Shown: positions 53,854 through 61,712 of the stretch, piece by piece
Position numbering within the stretch: the stretch's first letter is position 1
Layout of the letters: every line of letters begins with the position of its first letter
NCBI RefSeq assembly: GCF_000013205.1
Contig: NC_007775.1
Span: 558,001 to 622,000, forward strand
Reading direction: 5' to 3'
Length of the DNA: 64,000 nt
From: Synechococcus sp. JA-3-3Ab
GTDB taxonomy: Bacteria > Cyanobacteriota > Cyanobacteriia > Thermostichales > Thermostichaceae
Notes under the pieces: generated by a model
Told to the model about the DNA's origin: nothing
Databases searched by the model: none
What the model saw: only the letters and a program-made list of their open reading frames with translations
Translations under genes and position numbers: made by a program

Positions 53854-55559
53854 GGCTTTCCCGGGAAGCCCGTGCTCGCCTTTATGGACCCACAGTAGGG
53901 GATCGGATCCGCCTGGCCGATACCAATCTGATCCTGGAGGTGGAAGAGGATTGGACCCTGCCCCCAGGAGAGGAGGCGGTCTTCGGCGGAGGAAAGACTG
54001 TCCGGGACGGCATGGCCCAGTCTCAGAGGAGCCGGTCGGAGGGAGCCCCCGATCTGGTGATTACCAATGCGGTGGTCCTGGACTGGTGGGGTGTTGTCAA
54101 GGCAGATGTGGGTGTCCGGGATGGGCGCATTGTGGCCTTGGGTAAGGCGGGCAATCCGGACATCATGGACGGCGTTACGCCGGGCTTGGAAATCGGTCCA
54201 GGAACAGAGGTCATCTCTGGCCAAGGTCGGATCCTCACCCCCGGAGGTATTGATGTCCATATCCACTTCATCGCTCCCCAGCAAGCTTGGGAGGCCCTCT
54301 TTAGTGGCATAACCACCATGACCGGGGGAGGTACCGGACCGTCCGAAGGAACCAAGGCCACCACCTGTACCCCGGGCCCTTGGTATATCCACCGGATGTT
54401 GGAGGCCCTCGAGGGGCTACCCCTTAACTTCGGTTTGCTGGGGAAAGGGAACGCCTCCTCGCCCCAGGCGCTGGAGGAACAGATCCTGGCCGGTGCTATC
54501 GGGCTCAAGATTCACGAGGATTGGGGGGCTACCCCCGCCGTTATCGACACCGCTCTGACCGTGGCCGAGGCCTACGATGTCCAGGTGGCCATTCACACGG
54601 ATACTTTGAACGAGAGCGGTTTTGTAGAGGATACGCTGGCGGCCTTCAAGGGGCGAACCATCCACACCTTTCACTCGGAGGGGGCCGGGGGAGGCCATGC
54701 CCCGGACATTCTCAGGGTAGTGGGGTACCCCAACGTGCTCCCCTCTAGCACCAATCCCACCATGCCTTACACGGTGAACACCCTTGACGAGCACCTGGAC
54801 ATGCTAATGGTGTGCCACCATCTAAGCCCCAATATCCCCGAAGACGTGGCCTTTGCGGAGTCCCGCATCCGACCCGAGACGATGGCAGCGGAGGATGTTC
54901 TCCATGATCTCGGAGCCATTAGCATGATGACCAGCGATTCCCAGGCCATGGGACGCGTGGGGGAGGTGATCCTAAGGACATGGCAGACAGCCCATAAAAT
55001 GAAAGAGGAGCGGGGTCCACTACCGCAAGACAGCACGAGGAACGACAACTTCCGCATCCGGCGATACCTGGCTAAATACACCATCAACCCGGCCATCGCC
55101 CACGGGATCGCTGAGTATGTGGGGTCCATAGAGCCCGGAAAGTACGCGGACTTGGTCCTGTGGCATCCGGCTTTCTTCGGCGTCAAGCCCGATCTAGTTC
55201 TCAAAGCTGGCTTTATCGTTGCTACGCCTATGGGAGATCCCAACGCCTCCATTCCCACCCCTGAGCCCGTCCGTTATCGCCCCATGTTTGCTGCTTTTGG
55301 CAAAGCGCTGACGCGAGTCTCGTTTACCTTTGTCTCCCAAGCCGCCCTGGAGAGGGGGGGGCTTCCGGCCGGGCTAAACCGTACTCTGCTTCCGGTACGG
55401 AAAACCCGGGGGCTCACTAAGAAGGATATGCGACTTAACGATGCCTTGCCCCAGGTAGAGGTGGACCCGGAGACCTATAGGGTTTTGGTGGATGGGGAGG
55501 AAATAACCAGCGAGCCTGCCAAGATCCTGCCTTTGGCCCAGAGGTACTTCCTTTTCTAG
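53850..55559 (+). CDS. ureC: Urease alpha subunit (catalytic)
   Basis: A 569-residue catalytic subunit with every active-site residue in place. Nickel ligands are His137 and His139 (DVHIHF), carbamylated Lys220 ([12 protein letters not shown]), His249 ([12 protein letters not shown]), His275 ([15 protein letters not shown]) and Asp363 ([14 protein letters not shown]). The mobile flap Cys322-His323 is in [10 protein letters not shown]. Length is the usual 567-570. The gene overlaps ureB by four bases. No frameshift or missing residue is seen, so an active enzyme is expected if the accessory proteins work. Confidence 0.98.
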
Positions 55560-55566
55560 GAGACTT

Positions 55567-56016
55567 ATGATCAAGACCTACGTGGTGACCCATCTTAGAA
55601 AGATGGAGGAGGGCATCCCTGAGGGGTTACAAGTGGTAGACTTACCCATGACCTCGGAGGAGCGTACCCAGGTGCGCCGGCGCTTGGAAACGCCAAGCGG
55701 CCTTGTCCTGAACCTGGCCCTGCCTACAGGAACTGTGCTTCAGCCAGGGCAGATTCTCTGTGTGGTAGAGGGTGTGGCCTACCGGGTAGTAGCAGCTCCG
55801 GAGGAGGTTCTCGTCATTTATCCCAGAAGTCTCAAGGAAGCGGCTCAAGTGGGCCACCTCATCGGCAATCTTCACCGCCCCATAGACCTTTCAGGGGAGG
55901 TGATTGCGATCCTCTACGATGCCGCTTTGGAAGAGCGGTTACGGAACCTTGGTTTGGTAGTGGTTAGGGAAATGCGCTCTTTCGCCAAGACCCCTCTGCC
56001 TGGGCATAGCCACTAG
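55567..56016 (+). CDS. ureE: Urease accessory protein UreE (nickel metallochaperone)
   Basis: A 149-residue UreE that hands nickel to the UreG-UreF-UreD complex. The N-terminal peptide-binding domain (VVDLPMTSEERTQVRRRLET) and the metal-binding domain (HLIGNLHRPIDLSGEVIAIL) are recognisable, although divergent; the metal-site histidine is likely that of GNLH. The C terminus ends GHSH, a short histidine tail instead of the long runs of some bacteria. It starts 7 bases after ureC. Confidence 0.9.
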   Translation: MIKTYVVTHLRKMEEGIPEGLQVVDLPMTSEERTQVRRRLETPSGLVLNLALPTGTVLQPGQILCVVEGVAYRVVAAPEEVLVIYPRSLKEAAQVGHLIGNLHRPIDLSGEVIAILYDAALEERLRNLGLVVVREMRSFAKTPLPGHSH

Positions 56017-56022
56017 CGCTCC

Positions 56023-56676
56023 ATGAAGGAAGTAACCCTCCTCAGGCTTTTCCAACTCGCTGATACGGCCTTCCCGGTAGGAAGCTTTGTGCACTCCTAC
56101 GGCTTGGAATCCTACGCGGCCGTTGGATTGGATCCTGGAAGGATACCCGATCTGATCCTCGCTGACCTTCGGCTTGGGCAGCTTCGTTTGGATCTAGCCG
56201 CCTTGGTGCTGGCCTTTGAGAAGAGTCCCGACCTCGAGGCCCTGCAACGGCTTAACGCCCTGCTTACCGCATGGAAGCCGGTACGGGGGGCCAGAGAGGC
56301 CAGCCTGCAGGTAGGAAGACGCGTTCTGGCGCTTCTAGGCCGTCTATATCCCAACCTGCCTTGGCCACCCTTACGGGAAGGGCATCAAGCAGTAGCCTGG
56401 GGTATTGCGGGAAAAATGCTGGGGCTTGAGCGGGAACCTCTGGCCCTGGCCTTCCTGCACACTTCCGTACAAGCTTTGCTTTTGGCCGGAACCCGGGTGT
56501 TCGCGTTGGGAGCTGAGCGTGCCCAACACATGCTTTGCTCCCTTCACTCTTCCATGGCCAAAACGGTGCAAGAGGTACTCCGCAACCCTGATGAGGCGTT
56601 GTTTGCCGCTACGCCTGCCTGGGACCTGAGAGCGCATCAACAGGACTTCCTATGGACCAGGCTGTTTCAGAGCTAA
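56023..56676 (+). CDS. ureF: Urease accessory protein UreF
   Basis: A 217-residue all-helical UreF that bridges UreD and UreG during nickel insertion and acts as a checkpoint. Family landmarks: [30 protein letters not shown] and the segment [20 protein letters not shown]. The later helices ([40 protein letters not shown]) are normal. It starts 6 bases after ureE and overlaps ureG by 25 bases. Confidence 0.93.
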   Translation: MKEVTLLRLFQLADTAFPVGSFVHSYGLESYAAVGLDPGRIPDLILADLRLGQLRLDLAALVLAFEKSPDLEALQRLNALLTAWKPVRGAREASLQVGRRVLALLGRLYPNLPWPPLREGHQAVAWGIAGKMLGLEREPLALAFLHTSVQALLLAGTRVFALGAERAQHMLCSLHSSMAKTVQEVLRNPDEALFAATPAWDLRAHQQDFLWTRLFQS

Positions 56677-57296
56677 GGAGGGGGATTGTGAAACCGGTAA
56701 AAATCGGTGTGGCCGGGCCTGTCGGCTCAGGGAAAACCGCCCTTATAGATCGGCTGGCCAAAGCCATGCGGGATCGCTACAACCTTGCGGTGATCACCAA
56801 CGACGTCTACACCTATGAGGACGCCGAATTCCTTGTGCGCTCGGGGGCTCTTCCCCCCGAGCGGATCGCAGGGGTGAGGACGGGAGGATGCCCTCATACG
56901 GCCATTCGCGAAGACCCTGCAGCCAACCAGGAGGCGGTGGAAGCCATGCTGGCCCGCTTCCTCGATCTGGACATCCTTTTTTTGGAATCAGGGGGGGATA
57001 ATCTCGCTGCTTCCTTTAGCCCAGAACTGGTGGACGTGTGGATCTATGTGATCGATGTGGCTGCGGGAGACAAGATTCCCCGCAAGGGGGGCCCGGGCAT
57101 TGAAAAAAGCCATCTCCTGGTGATCAACAAGATCGATCTTGCCCCTTTGGTTGGGGCCGACCTTGGGGTCATGGAGCGGGATACGCGGCTCAAACGGGGT
57201 TCACGTCCTTGGGTGTTTACCAACCTCAAGACGGGGGAAGGGCTGGATAGCGTGGTGGAGTGGATCCGACGGGAGGTCCTCTTTGAGGGAGACTGA
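56652..57296 (+). CDS. ureG: Urease accessory GTPase UreG
   Basis: A 214-residue SIMIBI GTPase that powers nickel insertion. G1 is [17 protein letters not shown], the metal-binding CPH motif is [15 protein letters not shown]3-like [20 protein letters not shown], and G4 [15 protein letters not shown]. All nickel and GTP residues are present. ATG 56652 overlaps ureF; a GTG at 56688 ([10 protein letters not shown]) would give a 202-residue protein closer to many homologues. Confidence 0.96.
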   Translation: MDQAVSELRRGIVKPVKIGVAGPVGSGKTALIDRLAKAMRDRYNLAVITNDVYTYEDAEFLVRSGALPPERIAGVRTGGCPHTAIREDPAANQEAVEAMLARFLDLDILFLESGGDNLAASFSPELVDVWIYVIDVAAGDKIPRKGGPGIEKSHLLVINKIDLAPLVGADLGVMERDTRLKRGSRPWVFTNLKTGEGLDSVVEWIRREVLFEGD

Positions 57297-57312
57297 GGCG
57301 TCCCCACCAGCT

Positions 57313-58104
57313 TTGGTTAGCCAATTTTTGGTTAGCCAATTGGAATTGGAGTTCATCGCTATCGGCGGCCGGACCCACCTGCGTAGGGCTTACAGCCGCG
57401 GTGCCCTCAAAGTGCTAAGGCCCTTTCCCTATGGGGAAGGCCTGGTGTTGCAGCTTTTGACCCTTGGCCCTGGCCTTATGGGAGGGGACCAGGTGGAGAT
57501 CCGGGTTCATGTTGCTCCGGGGGCCAAGGTAATCCTCCTCAACCAATCGGCGACCAAGGTTCTCCCTGCCCGGGGGTATCGACCGGTGGTTCAGAGGCTC
57601 CTTTTTCGGGTGGAAGGCTTTTTGGAGTACTACCCCGGCCTCACCATTCCCCACCCCGCCTCGGCCTTGGACCAAAGGATGGAGGTGAGTTTGGGAACGG
57701 AAGCGTCTTTTAGCTGGATGGAAATGTATGCCCTAGGGAGATTAGCTAGAGGAGAAGTGGGAAAGTTTAAGTGGATTCGCGCCCGAACGGCGATTTTCGG
57801 CCAGGTTCCCTTTTATATGGACGCTTTGGAGCTCCTTCCTGAGGAGCTGGGTCCAAACCACCCAGGGGTTCTAGAGGGTCACCCCTACCTTGTGTGCGGT
57901 TTCTGGAACTGGGAAAGTCACCCCTTCTTTGAGGAAACGGAAAACGGGCTTCTAGGAGTGGGGCTTACCGCGTTCAGGCACTCTTTTCTTAGGGGGATTG
58001 GGAACAAGGAGGTGACCCAGAGGGCCCTAAAGATTTGGAGTCAGGAAAGAGCCTTAAGGGGGCTTCCAGCCGTAGACGTAATGCGCTATAGCAGCGCCCT
58101 TTAA
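57313..58104 (+). CDS. ureD: Urease accessory protein UreD (UreH)
   Basis: About 263 residues. UreD is the scaffold that binds apo-urease and UreF-UreG. Family regions: AYSRGALKVLRPFPYGEGLV, GLMGGDQVEIRVHVAPGAKV, LLNQSATKVLPARGY and MEMYALGRLARGEV. The frame has no ATG; TTG codons at 57313 and 57328 are the likely starts. They lie in a 15-bp tandem duplication (TTGGTTAGCCAATTT) that encodes LVSQF-LVSQL, so the N terminus may be in flux. The stop lies within a perfect 24-bp palindrome. The gene is placed last in the operon. Confidence 0.88.
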   Translation: MVSQFLVSQLELEFIAIGGRTHLRRAYSRGALKVLRPFPYGEGLVLQLLTLGPGLMGGDQVEIRVHVAPGAKVILLNQSATKVLPARGYRPVVQRLLFRVEGFLEYYPGLTIPHPASALDQRMEVSLGTEASFSWMEMYALGRLARGEVGKFKWIRARTAIFGQVPFYMDALELLPEELGPNHPGVLEGHPYLVCGFWNWESHPFFEETENGLLGVGLTAFRHSFLRGIGNKEVTQRALKIWSQERALRGLPAVDVMRYSSAL

Positions 58105-58114
58105 AGGGCGCTGC
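58091..58114. terminator. Perfect 24-bp palindrome at the ureD stop codon
   Basis: GCAGCGCCCTTT followed immediately by its exact reverse complement. The RNA would fold into a hairpin that includes the ureD stop TAA (58102-58104). There is no T run behind it, so it may stabilise the 3' end of the urease mRNA or terminate inefficiently. Confidence 0.6.
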
Positions 58115-58159
58115 CTGGCCGCTTGATCGTGTAAGAGGCTGTCGTAAAAGTCCTCCACA

Positions 58160-59217
58160 GGTCAAGTCGCGATTTTTGTGGGTTTCTCTTCCGCGGCCCA
58201 AAGCGGGTCCATGTCCAGGTAACGCCGGAAAGCCCAGTCCTCCGTGGCCCTCAGCATCACCACCGTGGCCAGATTCACCAGGCTCCCCTCGCCGGGGAAA
58301 CTCCGCCGCTTCACCTCACGGATAAGCCGCTCCAGCACATTGGTGCTCTTGATGTGCCGCTGGTGAACCCCGGGAAAGTCCAGGTAGGTCAGGGCCTCCC
58401 CCAGACCCTGGGCAAACACCTCCACCGCCCGCTTAAACCGGTCCCGGTAGCGCTCAACGAACCCCCGGGCCAGAGATTCCGCCGTGCCCCGCCGCCGCGC
58501 CACAAACACCTCCTGGAGGGAGCCGCTCCGACTGCGGCACATGAGCTAAAACGTTCCGCATAAAGTGCACCACGCACCGCTGCCAGCTGGCCCCAGGAAG
58601 CTCCGCCATCACCGCTTGGCGGATGGAAGGGTGGTCGTCGGAAATGACCAGCCTCACCCCATGAAGCCCCGCTCCACCAGGCCCTTCAGCAGGTTCCTCC
58701 AGGCCTCCTCCTCCAGGCGCTGGGCTACCCTGGAGACCGCGTCCTTACCGATGCGCACCCGGGACACGCCCTCCGTGATGGCCGCTACCTTGCGGGTGGA
58801 GACCCCTTGCAGGTACATCTCCAGCACCGCCTCTGCTTTGGGGCCCCTACCCCAAATGAACCGCTACCTCCCCGGTCATCCGCTTGTACCGCTCAAAGAC
58901 CTCGGTCAGGAAAGTCCCCTCCCGGTCCCGGGGTACCCGGAGCTGGGCGATCCTGCCCGCCGGCGTGATGAGGTCCCGGGTGTAGTAGCCGTTCCGCTCC
59001 CCGCGGCGGCTTGGGGTGCGCTCACGGTAACCCGCAGCCAGGTGCTCGGTCATTTCTTCTTCCAACACCTGCTCGTTCGCGTAAGCGGTGCGGAGCACTA
59101 TGACGGCCTTGACCCCTTCCCGGATGCGCCGGCTGATCTCCTCCTTGGTCAACCTCTTGAGCTCCTCTCGGTCCATTCCGCCCTCCATGCTTAACCCACA
59201 AAATACGCGACACTACC
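58160..59217 (-). mobile_element. IS256-family element, right copy, with both inverted repeats
   Basis: The inner end GGTCAAGTCGCGATTTTTG (58160 onward) is identical to the left end of the whole block, and the outer end at 59217 is its imperfect inverse. At 1058 bp it is shorter than the normal 1.3 kb for this family, consistent with the internal losses in its transposase gene. Confidence 0.85.
58162..59188 (-). pseudogene. IS256/mutator-type transposase, frameshifted
   Basis: The gene begins at ATG 59188 (MDREELKRLTKEEISRRIRE, RRGERNGYYTRDLITPAGRI). It meets a stop after VAVHLG near 58847 and resumes in another frame (AVLEMYLQGVSTRKVAAITE, VAQRLEEEAWRNLLKGLVER). It shifts again near 58657 (VRLVISDDHPSIRQAVMAEL, WQRCVVHFMRNVLAHVPQSE) and once more near 58510 to end in the same C terminus as the left copy. 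A segment around 58847 also seems lost. At least three lesions make it inactive. Confidence 0.9.
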
Positions 59218-59225
59218 AACTTTGC
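59218..59225. repeat. Target-site duplication, right copy
   Basis: AACTTTGC, identical to 52405-52412, directly outside the right inverted repeat of the urease block. Confidence 0.85.
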
Positions 59226-59655
59226 CCCTTACGGGCAGGCGATCTACCCTGCTCCCGACGACAAGCCTTTCGACAGCTCAGATGCCCAGTTGTTTTTGAA
59301 TCAGGGCCAGCCCCGCTTTTACCTCATGCGCCTGCCCCGCCGCGGCCTCAAGTTTAGCCAAATAACCCGCCACACCCGTTGCACCCAGTGCCTGGGATCC
59401 CTGCACGGCAAGGAGTGGTTTATCGCCGTCGCGCCGCCCGCCGACGAGCTGCAAGTGGACGAGATTCAGGCTTTTCGGGTGCCCGGCGATCGCTTTATCA
59501 AACTGGAGATGGGCACCTGGCATGCCGGCCCCTACTTCGACCACGAGGAGTTCATCGATTTCTATAATCTGGAGCTGGCCGACACCAACCTCACCGACCG
59601 CGAGACGATCAACCTGCTCCAGACCTACAACCTGGAGTTTCAGATCGTCCCCTGA
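59218..59655 (+). pseudogene. 3' fragment of the AllA-type (ureidoglycolate lyase-like) gene
   Basis: From 59218 the frame reads NFAPYGQAIYPAPDDKPFDS, then NQGQPRFYLMRLPRRG, RHTRCTQCLGSLHGKEWFIA, VPGDRFIKLEMGTWHAGPYF and DHEEFIDFYNLELADTNL to the stop at 59655. This is a cupin of the AllA type; family enzymes cleave ureidoglycolate to glyoxylate and urea, though the activity of cyanobacterial members is not established to my knowledge. Only about the first 18 codons are cut off by the urease block. A TTG at 59290 could start a 121-residue remnant that keeps most of the cupin. Confidence 0.85.
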
Positions 59656-59922
59656 AGGCGGATCCCTGCAGTCTCGGCAAAAAAATCGATGTAGTCTTTA
59701 CGCTTGAGCGCGGAAAGAGGTGCGGGGATCCGCAGCTACGCTATAGGAAGGGGCAGAGGCTGAACTCAGGTTCTAGCCCTAGAGGATCCGGCTGAGTTGG
59801 GTGAGCATTTCTTGACTGGGGTTCGAGTTCTGCCCTTGCCGACAGAAGTCTCGGCACAGCAACTTGTTGGGCCAGGTGATAGAACAGGGTCAAACCTGGC
59901 AGCGTTTTGGAGGTTTGTTGCG

Positions 59923-60078
59923 ATGGCCGCACTCCAACTCAACAAGGTGAGCCGCCAGCTCTTGGGGGCTCTGGCCCTGTTCCTGTGCCTGGGACTGTTG
60001 TCTGCCTGCGACGAGGGTAGCAGCAGCACCGTCAGTCCCCCCAGCCTCACGCCCACTCCCACCCCCGCTGGTCGGTAA
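59923..60078 (+). CDS. Very small lipoprotein
   Basis: A 51-residue product from ATG 59923. The signal (LLGALALFLCLGLLSACDEG) ends in the lipobox LSAC, and only about 22 residues remain after the cysteine, rich in Ser, Pro and Thr (SSSTVSPPSLTPTPTPAG). It may be a small envelope lipoprotein, or a remnant of a longer one. It stands 16 bases upstream of the CAP-domain lipoprotein gene on the same strand. Confidence 0.5.
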   Translation: MAALQLNKVSRQLLGALALFLCLGLLSACDEGSSSTVSPPSLTPTPTPAGR

Positions 60079-60094
60079 GCCCACAGGATCTTGC

Positions 60095-61252
60095 ATGCCT
60101 TGGCAGCGGCTGCCCAGTTTGCAGCAAGTCTGGGCAGGGATGGTTTTGAGTCTGCTCTGCCTTTTTCTGTTGGCAGCCTGCGGCGGTGGGGAGGGATCCC
60201 TTACTGCGGTGGGGCCCCCTCCGGCAGGGGAGCTGCCCATCGCCGGTTTCTTGTGCCAGTTGGATCGCCAGACCCGCAGCTTTGCCGGCCCCATCTATGC
60301 CGAGCAGCCTCAGGCTGCCACCTGCAATCCCGGTCGCCTCACCCCGGCAGCAGCCCAAAAGATGATGGATCGGCTCAACTTTCTGCGGCTGTTGCACGAG
60401 TTGCCGCCGGTGAAGCTCAATCCCGAATTCTTGGAGGCCGCTCAGCAGGCGGCCCTGATGCAGGTGGCCAATGGCGCCCTCAGCCACCAGCCGCCCCCCT
60501 CTTGGCGCTGCTTTACCCCTGCTGGGGAGGCGGGATCCCGCTTCAGCAACCTGGCGGTTGGGCCCATCCTAGAGCTGAACGGCCCCGATCCAGGCCGGGT
60601 GTTGGCGCGCCAGGTGGATATCTACTTTGCCGAGCCGGGCCGAGAGAACTTTGTAGATGTGGGGCATCGCCGCTGGAACCTCTATCCCCAATATGCCCAA
60701 GGAGCCTACGGCATCGTCTTTGACCCGCGGGCCGGGCGGGTGACCCAGGCCAATGCCAATTGGGTCTTCGGCTTTGACGAGTCGGTACCGGATCCCGAGT
60801 TTATTGCTTTCCCCGAAAGAGACGGCTACCTGTACCGTCTGGAGGGCTTTTCCGGCCAGCCCTTGTCTGCCTACCGCTGGTCTTTCTCGGTGCCCAGCCG
60901 CGGCGGCCTGTCTGACCTCAGCCAAGCCCAAATCCGCATCACCGATGCCGTCACAGGTGAGCCGGTGCCCGTTGGAGATATCCGGGTTGGGGATCCCGCC
61001 TTTGGCCTGGAAACTTTGACCTACTCCGTGGGTTCGATCCAGCCCAATCGCAACTACACCTTTGAAATTAGCGGCATTCGCCTCAACGGTGGCCCCCCCC
61101 GCAGCTACCGCTACACCACCGCTCTCTACGACTGCGATCCCCAAACTTCCCAACGGCCCGCACCCCTCACTGAAGGGCTGGGGATCCCGCCCCGTCTGCT
61201 CTGGCAGATGGAGCCTTTCAACTCTTTCAACCCTCTCAACCCTCTCAACTAG
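60095..61252 (+). CDS. CAP-domain (SCP/PR1-like) lipoprotein
   Basis: A 385-residue lipoprotein. The signal (LSLLCLFLLAACGGG) ends in the lipobox LAAC. Residues about 85-225 form a CAP domain (MMDRLNFLRLLHELPPVKLN, PEFLEAAQQAALMQVANGAL, FVDVGHRRWNLYPQYAQGAY). The following 150 residues are beta-rich and unassigned (QIRITDAVTGEPVPVGDIRV). The last ten residues, NSFNPLNPLN, come from a short tandem repeat (CCCTCTCAA). CAP proteins are secreted and bind lipids or wall components; the role here is unknown. Confidence 0.85.
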   Translation: MPWQRLPSLQQVWAGMVLSLLCLFLLAACGGGEGSLTAVGPPPAGELPIAGFLCQLDRQTRSFAGPIYAEQPQAATCNPGRLTPAAAQKMMDRLNFLRLLHELPPVKLNPEFLEAAQQAALMQVANGALSHQPPPSWRCFTPAGEAGSRFSNLAVGPILELNGPDPGRVLARQVDIYFAEPGRENFVDVGHRRWNLYPQYAQGAYGIVFDPRAGRVTQANANWVFGFDESVPDPEFIAFPERDGYLYRLEGFSGQPLSAYRWSFSVPSRGGLSDLSQAQIRITDAVTGEPVPVGDIRVGDPAFGLETLTYSVGSIQPNRNYTFEISGIRLNGGPPRSYRYTTALYDCDPQTSQRPAPLTEGLGIPPRLLWQMEPFNSFNPLNPLN

Positions 61253-61257
61253 CTTTT

Positions 61258-61300
61258 CCTCACCCCTAGCCCCTTTCCCAAAGGGGAAAGAGGGGTCTGC
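61258..61300. repeat. Dispersed hairpin repeat, copy 3
   Basis: CCTCACCCCTAGCCCCTTTC, then CCAAAGGGGAAAGAGGGG: same layout as the copy at 21467, with a stem of CCCCTTTCCC against GGGGAAAG and a variant loop. It lies directly behind the CAP-domain gene and may serve as its 3' hairpin. Confidence 0.65.
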
Positions 61301-61302
61301 TG

Positions 61303-61470
61303 CTGATACATTCACGCTGAACTCTCCTGAACATGGTTCAGGAAAGAAGCGATCGCATCCTGCCTATCTCTGAGCAGGAAGGCGGTATCCCGCAAAGCCC
61401 TGAGGAATACCCCCCGAGCGCTTTCCCCCTTCACTTCCCGGCAACCGTTGCGGTGGACTCAAGGATCAGG
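61303..61470 (-). pseudogene. IS607-type tnpB C-terminal relic
   Basis: On the minus strand the bases from about 61470 to 61312 encode RNGCREVKGESARGVFLRAL, RDTAFLLRDRQDAIASFLNH and VQESSA-stop. This matches the C terminus of the intact tnpB at 50261 (LGVMLRALRDTAILFSSGQD). Beyond the stop, CTGATACAT (61303-61311) corresponds to the right end of the element. The rest of tnpB, tnpA and the left end are absent. This is the third trace of the family in the window. Confidence 0.85.
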
Positions 61471-61641
61471 GGGAAACTTGGTCTACTATATCCCTCTCAA
61501 TGACTTTTGCCAAACCGCCTAAAGCTCAGTAAATTCAGCAAAGTTCAGGGTTTTGGGGGTTAGAGGCATGCTCCTGGAAGACTGACTTTATGCATAAAGC
61601 GCAATTCGAGAATGACAAAACTGCATAACCTGTTACAAAGT

Positions 61642-61684
61642 GTAACTGCCAATACCAAAGTTAACGGTTCGTCATCGCTAGGGT
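61642..61684 (+). promoter_or_regulatory. NtcA-activated nirA promoter
   Basis: GTAACTGCCAATAC (61642-61655) is a perfect GTAN8TAC; 23 bases later TAGGGT (61679-61684) fits the TAN3T -10 box. The start would be near 61691, 22 bases before ATG 61713. Overlapping the site is an inverted repeat GTTACA-AAG-TGTAAC (61632-61646) that may bind a second regulator such as a LysR-type protein. Confidence 0.85.
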
Positions 61685-61712
61685 AGCTAGTGTTCACCCC
61701 ACGGCAGCGATC

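Larger units (their letters stand above)
52413..59217. mobile_element. IS256-bounded composite element carrying a urease operon
   Basis: A 6.8-kb block. The left outer end begins GGTCAAGTCGCGATTTTTG and the right outer end, read on the minus strand, begins GGTAGTGTCGCGTATTTTG; both go on to TGGGTT, forming imperfect terminal inverted repeats of about 26 bases. Perfect 8-bp duplications (AACTTTGC) flank it and the interrupted reading frame is restored by its removal. Inside are IS256 transposase remnants at both ends, a promoter region, a urtA-urtE scar, and ureABCEFGD. It contains no GGGATCCC, unlike flanking DNA (nearest copies near 52036 and 59396). Movement as one unit by outer ends is inferred. 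Confidence 0.85.

Noticed and set aside
59800-59840. GGGTTCGAGTTC, resembling a tRNA T-loop
   Set aside because: No matching acceptor stem, anticodon arm or D-loop around it.
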